A stretch of 64,000 nucleotides of DNA from Myrica gale. Taxonomy: Eukaryota; Streptophyta; Magnoliopsida; Fagales; Myricaceae. Both the position numbers and the translations under genes were made by a program. The stretch lies in assembly GCA_963930655.1 (NCBI GenBank), contig OZ005604.1:10550001-10614000 (forward strand), read 5' to 3'. Position 1 is the first letter of the stretch; each line of letters begins with the position of its first letter. Below are positions 23,459 through 34,800 of this stretch, in pieces. The notes under the pieces are model-generated. The model ran no database searches and had not been told where the DNA came from. It worked only from the letters and a program-made list of their open reading frames with translations.

Positions 23459-24279
23459 ATGTCTTCCAACCGCCCTAAATGTTCCGCTCGCCAATAACCC
23501 GTATCTGTCAGTTCTAGGGCATGGAAGAAGGGGAAAAGCACTGAGGAACCTGCTCCTTCTACAGAGGTCAGCATTTTCAGGTCAGGACTGTGTAAAATTC
23601 GTTGTCTTCAAGATTATAGAAACCGAAAGGTCATTGCTGGTCATTGGGCAGATTTCAAATGGTTTAGTGAGAGTGGGTTTAACTTTAAAGAGATGTTCGA
23701 ATATCAAGGATTGAGTGTCCTTGTCAATTTGAAGGTGAATTGTTATCTAAATTTGGTGAAGTTAGTTTATGCAAACCTTCAAATTTTAACATCTGAGAAT
23801 GTCAATAGTTGTGTAAATGAGAAGAAATTAGACATATCAGTGTCTTCACTAAATGCCCTGGTCTCTGCTCCTAATGGTGGGAAGAAATTTTTTGATGTAT
23901 ATAGTTGGATGGGTATGTATGAAATTGAGCCAATTGACATTCTTAGGGTTGTGCTGGATAATCCAACCCTAATGAGGTGATTAGACCCACTACCAGTGTC
24001 TTGACAATTCATAGACGATTATTGCATCACATGGCCACTAGCATAAAGATGGGATTTGAAGATATTACGAAAATGCTTGGTGTTCATACAGAGTGTTTTG
24101 GGACTTCTGATAAGGTTATGAGGAGTCTTATGCATCATGTCAGCAACAATATCCATGTGGCTAGTAATTTGATTCATAATATTGTTAATGAGTTCACCGC
24201 TATTTCTGTTAATCTTCATTCTTTTGTGAAATCATCAACTGAGGATGGGGTGCATATGGAAGCTGATAGAAATCTTTGA
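23459..24279 (+). pseudogene. Extra ORF of the copia element (plant transposon-associated domain)
   Basis: The frame starts at ATG 23459 (MSSNRPKCSARQ) and meets an early stop, then continues with frame changes. The segment 23640-23980 has the layout of the 'putative plant transposon protein' domain found in many plant retroelements: a basic start, then FKEMFEYQGL, LVKLVYANL and a conserved FFDVYSW region. 23977-24279 continues in another frame (SVLTIHRRLLHHMATSI, then a helical tail). Its place, downstream of pol and before the 3' LTR, is that of the extra or env-like ORF of SIRE/Maximus copia elements. Function unknown; domain assignment moderate. Confidence 0.55.
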
Positions 24280-25074
24280 CCTCATGTAATGAAATGAACA
24301 TATTGGTTTTCCACGACTTGGATGGACTGGCTGAAGAAGTTTGAGATTGAGTATCATCCTCCTCCTATCAAGAAATCCAAACATTTTACCTCCACTACAT
24401 AGACTTCACCTAAATAGTCAACTGCTTCACCTAAATAGTCAACTGCTCTTGCCCTCCCCTTATCCTATTTTTTATGATGTCAAAGGGGGAGAAATTAGAA
24501 GAGAAGAGGGGAGAAGTTTAGTGTATTGTTGACTTCCTAGCTCTTATAGAGGACATTTCATTTTGTACTTATTTCCGCTTGTCCTCTATATGTAGTAATT
24601 ATTGTGATGGCTGAACTTTTAACTTGAATATTTGACATGCTCTCTATAAGTTGAACTTATCGGTTCTGTCCTCTATATGTTTTTTTCCGGCTCTTATCTG
24701 CTTGTTATATCTCTAGTATGTTTTCGTTGGATTTTACAATCACTCAATTCTTTTGGTTATCTAATTGTGATTGTAAAGCTATTTTGAGAAGTACCTATAT
24801 CCTTGCACTCAAGTGCAAATTTTTCAAACTTATGAGACTTACCACAGAGGTAGAATTCCTAACTTGGAAGTTTGGAGGAAGCTTCATAGAAGTGTTCTCA
24901 CTTGTTTTTTAAATTTTGGGAAACCTTTATTTACAAAGAAAACTCTGGCAAAAATTTTGTAAAATCTTAAAGTCATTTTTGCTAAAAATGTCATGAAAAG
25001 CTTCTGCTTGTTCTTAGGTGGAGCTTTTCTATTTGTTAGCAAATTGTCGTTTTTAAAATGGTTTTGTCATTATC
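24280..25074 (+). other. Copia 3' untranslated spacer
   Basis: AT-rich sequence between the extra ORF and the polypurine tract. It includes a second purine run (AAAGGGGGAGAAATT at about 24482) that resembles an extra polypurine tract. The 64-residue frame 24718-24912 is unsupported. Confidence 0.5.
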
Positions 25075-25087
25075 AAAAAGGGGGAGA
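25075..25087 (+). other. Polypurine tract of copia element
   Basis: AAAAAGGGGGAGA sits directly before the LTR start TGTTAGCCC (25089). This is the characteristic copia arrangement. Confidence 0.85.
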
Positions 25088-25364
25088 TTGTTAGCCCAAA
25101 GTTATTTTGTAAACAGTCCATAATTGATTTTGATGATAACAAAGTTTCTAAGTTTTGAAGACTTTTAGATTTTACATTGTCAATCCACTCTTTTCTAAGA
25201 TATATTTCAAAGGATTGAGGTTTCACTCACTAAAATATTTATAAGTGCACTTGAACACCATTACACAAGTTGATAAGATCAATTTTTCATATTGTAGGCG
25301 TTTAAAGAAGTTTGCAATGGATTGGACACTTCAAAGCTGCTGTTTTTCTCTCAGCAGTTATAAG

Positions 25365-25547
25365 TGTCGACACATTGCATCATAGTGTCGACACATTGCA
25401 CTTACACCCGAGAGCTCAACTCTAAAATGCAAAATTTCATTGTCGACAGCATTTTCAGACTGTGTTCAATGTGTCGACACATTACACTATCTCCCGAGAG
25501 ACGGAAACATGTTGTCGACACATAGAAGACCATGTGTCGACAAATAG
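25365..25547. repeat. Cluster of TGTCGACA palindromes in LTR
   Basis: Six copies of TGTCGACA, or GTGTCGACACATT extensions of it, occur in ~180 bp of the U3 region (about 25366, 25384, 25441, 25471, 25513 and 25535). The same word occurs in the spacer at 23117 and 23222. The palindrome could be a protein-binding site in U3; that is inference. Confidence 0.75.
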
Positions 25548-25670
25548 TGTGAATTTGCAGAAATTCTAGAACGACGCCAGATCACTCAAAATGGTTCAAA
25601 ATCATTTAAACCCCTCCAACGGCACTCTTCAGGGCTTTGATGACCGTTGAAGACCTATGGGCTATATATA

Positions 25671-25681
25671 GAAGGAGATAG
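25671..25681 (+). promoter_or_regulatory. Likely TATA box of copia LTR
   Basis: GCTATATATAG about 580 bp into the LTR, downstream of the TGTCGACA cluster. Transcription would begin roughly 30 bases later, near 25705. Confidence 0.65.
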
Positions 25682-26594
25682 AGAGAGAAAGCAAGAGACT
25701 TGGATCATTATTCAAAATCTACCTCCGTTAGAGAGAGAAAGCAAGATCCAAAGTTTTCACATTCTGATTCGTTCAAGAACAAAGTTTCATTGTCAAATCT
25801 TCTTCTCTTGCTCATCATTGAAGATCTAGCCTCCAAAGTTAGAGAAATTTCTTGAAGAAGAGACAACACACTTGCAATCAATTTTGCCCTAACTTCTAGA
25901 GAGAGAAAGTTATTTGAAGAAGAGGGAAAACCGCACCTACCAAGAAAGTTTGTGCTCACACCTACAAAACTTTAGGTTTCCTTCAAGAATCTTATCTTCT
26001 GGTTTTCCACTTGCTGATTTGGCTTAGAGAGCTATTCCACTCGTTTTGTGCTTTTTATTGGTATATTCGGCTTAGAGAGTCATTCATTGTAATTCCTTTA
26101 TATCCATCATTTGGAAAACACTTGAGTGTTGGGTGAACACTTGTCCTACTTGTGAGAGTAGAAGAAATCTCTTGGGTTTTGTGATTTGTGAGAGAGTTGA
26201 AGCGTGAGCTCGAAAAACGCTTTGTAAAGGTTCCTTAGCACCCGGGAAGCTAAGTTGTATTCGCTATTTGGAGAATAGTGAAGGAAGCCCAAGGAAGTCA
26301 ATAGCCTTGGAGGTGGACGTAGGCAAGTGTTGGCCGAACCACCTAAAATTACGGTGTCATCTCTCTAACTCTATCTCGCTTATTATTCGCTTCATATCCA
26401 TATTTGTGAGGCTTTATGATTTATGATTTATTGCTTATATTTACCTTATCATTTAGTATATTCAGATCTGCATTTTTATTCTTAGAGAAATAGTATTTTC
26501 CATATCTGTGTTTTAATCGAAAAAGAGGTAAGTTTTTTATAAACTCAATTCACCTCCCCCCTCTTGGGTTGTTATTTAGACTCAAACACCATAA

Positions 26595-26885
26595 TATTGA
26601 AGAAAATGAAACTAATAGATTAAAGGAAAAAATATAAACAAAAATAGAGATTCAAATCAGACAATTCATTATTTTAATATTAGAGACCAAAATATTGAAA
26701 AAAAAAATCTAATAAATTAATGACAGAATTGTAGACAAGCATACTAATTAAAATTCAGCCAAATTGATTAGTGGAAGAATCAGAGACGATAGTAATGAAG
26801 CTATTAGAATAATGGAAGAATTATATATCAAAATATTAATTAAAAATGAGTCAAATTAAATAGTTTATTAATTGGAGACTATAGT
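26595..26885 (-). repeat. Minisatellite units in inverted orientation
   Basis: Two to three diverged units, reading on the minus strand, match the ~100-bp array at 27390-28105. For example, the complement of 26805-26860 reads 'aatttgactcatttttaa...ttcttccattattctaat', like 27605-27660. Together with the right array this makes a large inverted arrangement around 26890-27390. Confidence 0.7.
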
Positions 26886-27389
26886 AGAAAAGAAGAAAGA
26901 CAAGTCTTTCATACAATTAATGATACTCTCCAAATCTGGGTCCCGCGGAACCTTAGGATGGAAAGAAAAATAAGTTGTGATAGGAACAAATGGAAAAAGA
27001 ACAAGAATAGATGGATCAACAAGATGATGAGGGATGAAAAATGGACAAGGGAGAAAGAGGACTCGGTTGAAGAAGAAGGCAGTGGAAGTGAGGGGAAGAG
27101 CTAAAGGCTCGAGAATCTATCCAGAGAGCGGTTTTTTTAAAACAAATAGAAATGGTTAATAGGGATGATTTGAAAACACTAAAAACACATTTTGATTGTC
27201 AAATTTGTGATAAGAAGATTATACATTGTTTGTAAAATATGCAAGTGTGATTCAAATCATTGTCAAAAGTGAAACTAAGAGTTATAAGATTATAATCCTA
27301 TAGTCTTGAATCTTCCTTTTTGAGCTTCTTATATCTTCTTGATCCTTTGGTGTTATTGTCTTTAGCTCTTTGATGGAAATGTTTCTTTG

Positions 27390-28105
27390 AATATATCCAT
27401 TTTTATAATTAGTCTATTTATTGTAATCGTCAAAATATCAATTGTTAACAGAAGCCCACTATTTTCAATTATCATTTTGGTCTATAATTATTTTATTAAT
27501 CTAGTAGTTTCATTTTCTACAATATATTTTTTCTATAATTCTTCCATTAATCTATTAGCCTCATTTTCTCCTATATTCTTATATGTAATTGTTAAACTTA
27601 ATCAATTTGGCTCATTTTTACTCAATATATTTGTTTATAATTCTTCCATTAATCAATTAGAATCATTTTTCTTTATTATTATGGTCTCTAATTGTGAAAC
27701 TAATCAATTTGGCTCATTTATTTCTCAATATTTAGGTCTATAATTCTTCTATTAATTTATTAGCTTTATTAGCTTCAATATTATGGTCTCTTATTGTTAA
27801 CCTAATCAATTTGGCTCAATTTTTTCTCTATAATTCTTCCATTACTCTATTAGCCTTATTTTATTCAATGTTATGGTCTCTAATTGTTAAACTAATCAAT
27901 TTGTCTCATTTTTTCTAAATATTTTAGTCTATAATTATTTTTATTAATGTATTAGCTTTATTCTCTTCAATAATATGGCCTCTAATTGTTAAACTAATCG
28001 ATTTGGCATATTTTTCCTCAATATTTTGGTCAATATTTCTTTCATTATTCTACTAACGTCATTTTATTCAATATTATGGTCTCTAATTATTAAACTAATA
28101 ATTTT
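27390..28105 (+). repeat. AT-rich minisatellite, ~100-bp unit
   Basis: About six or seven diverged units. Each contains 'tctataattcttccatta', 'attagcctcatttt', 'tatggtctctaattgttaa' and 'ctaatcaatttggctc'. The word 'tataattctt' recurs near 27533, 27635, 27738 and 27831, giving a period near 100. The 118-residue frame at 27387-27743 is a by-product of the repeat. Confidence 0.85.
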
Positions 28106-28875
28106 GGAAAAAACATGTGTTGTTGGTTGGCAATAGACATGAATTGACACAAGGCGTTGCAGGAGATCTCATTTATGAGGTATGTCTTTAAACATCATTT
28201 CTAGTGAAAGCTCTCTAGAAGCTGATTCCAAATTATTTGTGATTATGGTTTGTGGAAAATTGTCTTTCAGGATTGAATTGGTAAGGTTAACTATTTTGCA
28301 CACCAAGGTAACTGGAAATCAACGAACTCAGATTTTTCATACTAAATGCAAGTTTTGAATTTTTAAAGACGACCTGTTGTTTGATTCAAAAGGATATTAA
28401 AATAGATGAAATTATTCCTTCATTTCATAGTATGGCCTTTTGAGATTCAAGATTCCCCTCTGTTTCCACTGAAAGAAATTTCTAAGAGCTAAGATGAACT
28501 CTTAATGCAGGTAGTGTACTTGGTGCATTTGACGGTGAGGACAAGTCAATCTTTCCTTGGTCTGGGATGTTGCTAAGTTGTATCATTTGTTCAAATGAGT
28601 TGTGTTGCTAAATTAATATTTCACGAGTGAATTGGCCAGTTTTTGAAGAATGGCTCTGTTGCGAGCAAGAATGAAATAGACATTACAAAATTCATGAATT
28701 GTTTTTACAAGCTACATTCTGAGAATTTTATTCCCTGGGTTAACAGGTGTGAATGGATGGATGTTAAAAGAATAACAATCGAACCTATAACAATAAGTTA
28801 GGATCTTAAAAGAATTAATAATCGAACCTACGACAATGAGTTAGTCAATGATTTCAACAGCCTAGGTGGTGGTAT
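28106..28875. other. 3' flank of the DEMETER-like gene
   Basis: Between the minisatellite and the stop codon of the glycosylase gene. It should contain the 3' UTR, but I see no convincing AATAAA on the minus strand. Two near-repeats 'ggatgttaaaagaata' and 'ggatcttaaaagaatta' occur at 28762 and 28801, each followed by 'atcgaacctac/taacaat', which suggests a short tandem duplication. Confidence 0.5.
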
Positions 28876-31800
28876 TCATCTCTGCTTCGTATCCTGTTTA
28901 GCTTTTGTTCTCAGTCTTTGACTGGCCAACTTACTCGCAGGGAAGTGCAATCTGGCCATTAGGGGTCGGGGTGCTCGTATTTTTTGGTCGAAACCCCTCA
29001 CACAGACAAATCCTGCAAAATTACAACATGATTGGATATTTTTATACCATAAGAAAAAGGAACTACCCCTAGAATGAGATAGAACAAATTCCAACTACAC
29101 CTTCAAGAATTTTTTTTCTTTTTTCTTTTTTTAATTAAGGGGATTATGGTGCATCAAGCACCTAGACACCATCCTCGTATTTTATCTGGTGGATAGATAA
29201 GTCATCAATATTCGATCTCTGAGAGTTTGGAAACTCAGCAGCACTGACATGTAACTAGGAGAATTCATGTGTTTCATGATGCTTTAGAAACCAACTGGCA
29301 AGGTACATTAGACTCTCACCAAGAATGTCTAATCATACATTTTAGTACGGGTAGGGCTAAGGGCTTTTAGCGTCAAACCTAAAATGCGGATTGGTTGGTT
29401 AATATTCTCAATCTCAATCCTTAATCATATTTTCAATGAACTTTTAACAGTTCGGACATGCATGATACTGTTAGACAGGCAAGATAAAGGTGTCTAATCG
29501 TTGCATGCATATCCTTAGTACAAACCATTCGGAGTTGAAGTTATACGCATGTCATATATATTTTGTAATTAGTTAGAACACCAATCTACCTACAGTGTTT
29601 TAGAACTTCTACTACGCTGTGGTTATTGATTCTTTAACAGAGTAACCACAAATCTCTGTAGTACAATGTGTTCAAACTACTCCTACGCTGTCTACCTGTA
29701 ATGCAGGTCATATAATTCGTGCGCACACAATCTGTAATGCCAATTTACACGCACACATCCAATGAAATACACCTGCTTTTATTTAATTTAATTAGTTAAA
29801 TAAAAGCAGGTTATGCTAAGCTCATTTACACACTAAATGAATGTTATTTAACCTATCAGCGCTTTCAATATAGAATGCATTGAGCAAGAGAGTGTTGGAG
29901 ACTCTTAAGTACATTCACTGATTTCGCTCTTAACTTGGTGCTAAAATCAGTGAAGGAAGCAAGAAAAACAGAGGAGCAAATCTGATAGGTTATAAATAAG
30001 GGTTTATTACCTTTTTAGTCCTTGGGTTTTAACCCTTTTTAAGAAATCTTCAGTTTTGCAAATGATCATAGAGGGTCCTTAAGTTTTTATCATTTGTCAA
30101 AATGGTCCTTCTGTTAAACTTCCGTCCATAAATTGACAGAGAGCCACGTCAAGCCCAATGAAAAAAACAACACGTGTAAAAAAATTTATTTAAAAATGCC
30201 ACGTCAATTTTTTTTTTGTGCCACATCAGTAAAATATAAAAAATCAATTAACATTTTTTTTCCATAAAAAATAAACCAAACCAGGGGGGCCGCGAAGGGT
30301 GACTCGCCGCCACCCCTTCTCCAGGGAGGTTGAGTGGTGGCAGCAAGCGACCCCTCCCGGGGGGGAGCCCTGATTTGGGCTGCCCCCTTTGCGAGGGGGC
30401 TCCCGACCAACCCTTCTCTAGGGAGGCCCAGGGGCAAGCCACCCCTTGCCTCTCCCCTTTTTTTTTTTAATTGTTAATTAATTTTTTGCTTTTGTAATTT
30501 TTTATTTTACTGATGTGGCTTTTTTAAATAAAATTTGTTACACGTGTCATTTTTTGATTGGGGCTAACGTGGCTCTCAGTCAATTTATGGACGGAAGATT
30601 AATAGAAGGATCATTTTGACAAATGATAAAAACCTAAGGACTACCCAAGAACGATTTCTTAAAAAACTATAAAACCCAGGGACTAAAAAGGTATTAAACC
30701 CTATAAATAACCTTCATTTAGCATGGTTGTGGATTGTTTCTTCCCCTTTTTGTGTATAGCACGCATTTCATGAGATGTCCCTAACCAAAGCAGATAAAGT
30801 AAGGTGAATAACTAAAGTTAGTATGTCATACCTCTCCAAAAGCAGAATTGAATACCCTCGGTTGATAGGCCTGCAAGGCAAAGGTTTTCTATGGGCTAAG
30901 CTCCCATTCTGATTAAGTTGAGATAGCTATGAAGTAAATGCTTGTATTTAACTTTCATCTTACCTTTGAATATTGTTGATACAGAGGTCCCAAAGTATAC
31001 AGTCCTTCTTCTTAAACTCCATATCCATGATCTTGGAACATCAATTGGGTCCAGACTAGATTCATGATCTGCAAAGACCTGCATGATAGTAGAATTTTGT
31101 TTGAAAAACCCTGGAATTAATGATGGCTCTAAGTTGTCACTTATACAAATTGGACAAACAATGAATGACACCCTTCCTGACCGTCATCACAATGTCATAC
31201 TGGTAGTACTTGTAGCCAGCTTGGGCAACAATATAAAGAAACTTACAAGTTGTGCTTGGGCTCCAATATTAAGAAGCTTACCTCATTTACTTGAAAGTAT
31301 GTACCATTGAGGGGAAAGCTCCCTCTCATTGCTGTTCTACATGGTATCTGCATTTAGGTGACGCAAACGTCAAGAAAGACTGAGAGTCGTCTTTTATGTT
31401 TATTTAGTTCTTTTTATGTTGAACTTCATAGTGGTAATCCACGCATCATTGAATTGAGTTTACTCACCAGTAACGTCCCTCTGACTGTTTGTGCATTAGC
31501 TTCACTGACACTATTGCATGAGAAGCATGTCTTCTCATTGCACAATTTGTTTAGTTCTTGGGATCCACAGATTGTTTCTGGAGGTTGAATTGAATTTGCT
31601 GCTTCACCTATAAACAAGTTTTTAATATATGACTGTAATTAGATCTCAAAATTGTAAAGCACTTCACCTATAATTTGTGGTGAAAATAAACGAGCCCTAG
31701 GCCACTCTTCACTTTACCTATTCTTCCAACAGTGTTCATGTATTTGCATTTTGAGTACATAAAAATGGCATTGAGTCATCTCAATCATATATTGCATATT

Positions 31801-34800
31801 CTTTCTTCAAATTTTGAGATTGCTTAACACGCACAAATATAGCAATATAAGGGATCTTATGTTTTTTGCCTACCTGGTGTCCATATAGCAAGAAGATATG
31901 GGCTTGGATCATCAGGTTCTCGTCTGTCCATCTGCAAATTTGATAAAGTAATGCTTAACTACCTTCTTCTTTTTTGTGAGCAAGTGCAGAACTGAATTTC
32001 CCAGTAAAATGTCTAGAGTTTCGAGATTTACTTACCCCTTCCAGGAGTGGATGTGAATCTGGAAGTTCATACCTGCATCATTTCAGGATTGAAGTTGTAA
32101 GAGTACATCAAGAGAGTATTACTTATTGTTATGCTTCGCTTAACTTAAAGCATAAATGGTCTGGCCAATCAGGTTGGAGTTCTTACTTATTTGGTCAGAA
32201 GCTGCAATTTGCTACAAGCAATATGCAATGGAGATTATTATACTATAGTTGAGTTTTTGATAGGTATGACAACATTAATTTCAGTTCATAAGGATCTCTA
32301 AAAACCATATACAATCTAGCTCAACCCAGTTTAGCTTAGCAGTACACTGCAAATTCTTAGATTTTAGATTCTGAGGAGATCTACTCACACTTGGTGTTCT
32401 GTTCGTAGACGACTCACATTCTTCAGTTTCAGAGTAGGGATAGAAGCTGCTTCTGGATTTAAGGCAACCAAAGCCTTGGACATGTCACCTTCTTGGAGTT
32501 CCATCTTCTCTTGCATGTAATTTTGTAAATTCACTGTAAATTCTTCAATGTTGAGGTTGATGGTAGGAATTTCGTCAGGATCCTCATTGAATGAGTCTTC
32601 AATGTCACTTTCTGAGATCTCCGTGAATTCTTGCTGAGGGGTTGCTGGCTCTTCAATGATTGGTTCACAATTGCGACTTTCAAAACCTGTTTCTTTCACT
32701 GAGTTGTTCTCAAGTGGAGGCAGTGGTAGAGGGTGGATAATTACAGCTGGGTTTCTCTCGTCTGCTATGGGAACAATTGAGTTCACAATACTCTTTTCTT
32801 CTGGCCCTGGGAGTGCAAGCCTTGTGCTGTACTAAGGAGGACTTTTTGGTCAGTTTCACTAAATGATATTGGACTCCTCCATATGGGACGATAAGCCGGG
32901 GGTGTGAGAAGAATGGATTATACTACTCGTTCGTCTTTTGTATACTACACTGTTGATTATTAATATTTGGTTGCAACTCATGAAAAATACTGGTGGTTCT
33001 TAGGAATGGCTTCTCATGTGTAAAGGCCTTCATAATGCATAACAATTGGACAGGTATAGGAATTCAAACCTCGCAAAAGCACTTGCAAAGTGTCTGCACT
33101 CTCCTCTCATTGGACATGCATTGCAATTTGGTTTGCTCTTTGTGCAGAACACCTGCTTGGATATCAAATCATGTGCAAAATATATTTATCTTTTCTTTAG
33201 TTGCTAATGACACATCCTGGCAAATGAAACAGCATATGTAAACGTGTGAGCTGTCCCATACCTTTCCGAAAGTAATCAATTGGTAGTGCAGCTCATACCT
33301 GTAGTAGCAATACTTTATAAGACAGTAACATCTTTACTGTTAAGGGAATGACAGTTCTCTTATCCTAGAATTTTGCAAGAAAAACAATGTTAATAAACAT
33401 GAACAAGGTGTTTTTGGCCTTACAGTGTTCGCTGATCAAGTTTGCATAATCTTGGCCAAAGATATTTTTGGATGGACTCCAGCACTGGATACCTGTATAT
33501 AATTTTTTTTTTAATTAAATTAGCGTCTTTGAGCACTTGAAAGAATATTTTTCATTAGTTGGCATATATACTTACATTTCTAGTAGGTGCAACTGAAGTG
33601 ACTCAGGCAAGGGTTGGAGGGGAACCCATCCTAGTCTAACCGCTATCCTTCCAACATTTGTGTCAACCTGTACGAATACATTATGTTAGTTTTTGAAATT
33701 CTTCATCCCTTATATTTAAATCCCTATAAGCTGTTAGGTTCGAAGCTGTCCTCATATAAATCTTACTGGAAAAGCAAGATGATGGAGTGTCAAAAGCCGC
33801 ACACACTCCACGCTTTTTAACCCAAGTCCACGTATGCTTAACAGATAATCCCTGCAGCATGAAATTATTTTTTATTTTCATCTTAAGCAAAGATACAATA
33901 CAAAATTTGCTCCACACCAGGGCCCACTATGTGTCATGTAAAGCTTAGTTGGCTTAGTGGTGGTAATTTGTGTGTTTCAGAAGCTAGATGTTTTTGGAAT
34001 AGCTTACTTTGCTTTATCAGAGGGAACATCTCTTAACCATTCTAGATCTATGCTTCCATGTTCTCTGACAAGTCGGTCCAGGAATCCCTGCAATATTGCA
34101 AAACTATTAGTATCGTTTTTTCCATTTTTAGTTCGGTTGGAGTAAGCACATCAAATAATGCTTCAGTCAATGGAGCCATATGAAGCCGACAATGTGAATG
34201 TAAGTGCATTGGGGACTTGGTTTAAAACATGTACCTTGATTCGTTCTGCTAGCATGTTATTCATCCCTCGTTCTTTTATAGCCTCAGAAATCTCATTAAC
34301 TTCAGCACTTCTTACTGCTTCATAGTCCATTGAGTCATGTGTATCTCTTCTTTCTTTGTTCCCACTACTGGCCTTCACTTGCTTTCTTAGAATGTCCCAA
34401 TCAACTGCAGTCTTTTTCTCGCTTTCAATCCTTTCTTTTTGTGCTTTCGAAGTTTTTGACCTTGTATCACTATATGCCTGACCAGAAGAATAAGCTTGCT
34501 CATTTGAATTTGGCTCGATGAATGTACCATCTATGTGTCCTTGCTGATTCACTACTGAGAGGTTCTCTGCATCTCCTGTGAGTTTATGGCCAATTGGGAC
34601 ATGCTGCATGGTATTTTTCTGTCTTTTAGTCAGTGCATCAGTGATTTTTACAGGTTCTGCAGACAATGGGCTTTGCAAATGCAAGGATTTGCTCAAATCA
34701 TGTTGATTAGTGTGGCTGGACAGTCGATTATAAACAATGTGAGGTACGGACTGAGAAATACTATCCTGGTGTCCTGAGTGGTTGCTAAATGGGACATAGG

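Larger units (their letters stand above)
25089..26588 (+). mobile_element. 3' LTR of copia element (~1.5 kb)
   Basis: Begins TGTTAGCCCAAAG after the polypurine tract and ends CTCAAACA at 26588, giving TGTT/AACA termini. It contains a TATA box near 25671, a cluster of TGTCGACA palindromes (25365-25547) and the R/U5 part 26120-26580, which is repeated as a diverged scrap at 60022-60410. The right target duplication cannot be tested because the 5' LTR is missing. Confidence 0.85.

Noticed and set aside
27387..27743. 118-residue frame of Ile/Ser/Phe
   Set aside because: Reads through the ~100-bp minisatellite; repeats in protein follow the DNA repeat.
27390..28105. Possible CRISPR-like array
   Set aside because: Plant context, units contiguous and diverged, no spacer/repeat alternation.
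30204..30442. Pro/Gly-rich minus-strand frames
   Set aside because: Translation of the GC-rich core of a foldback element within an intron.
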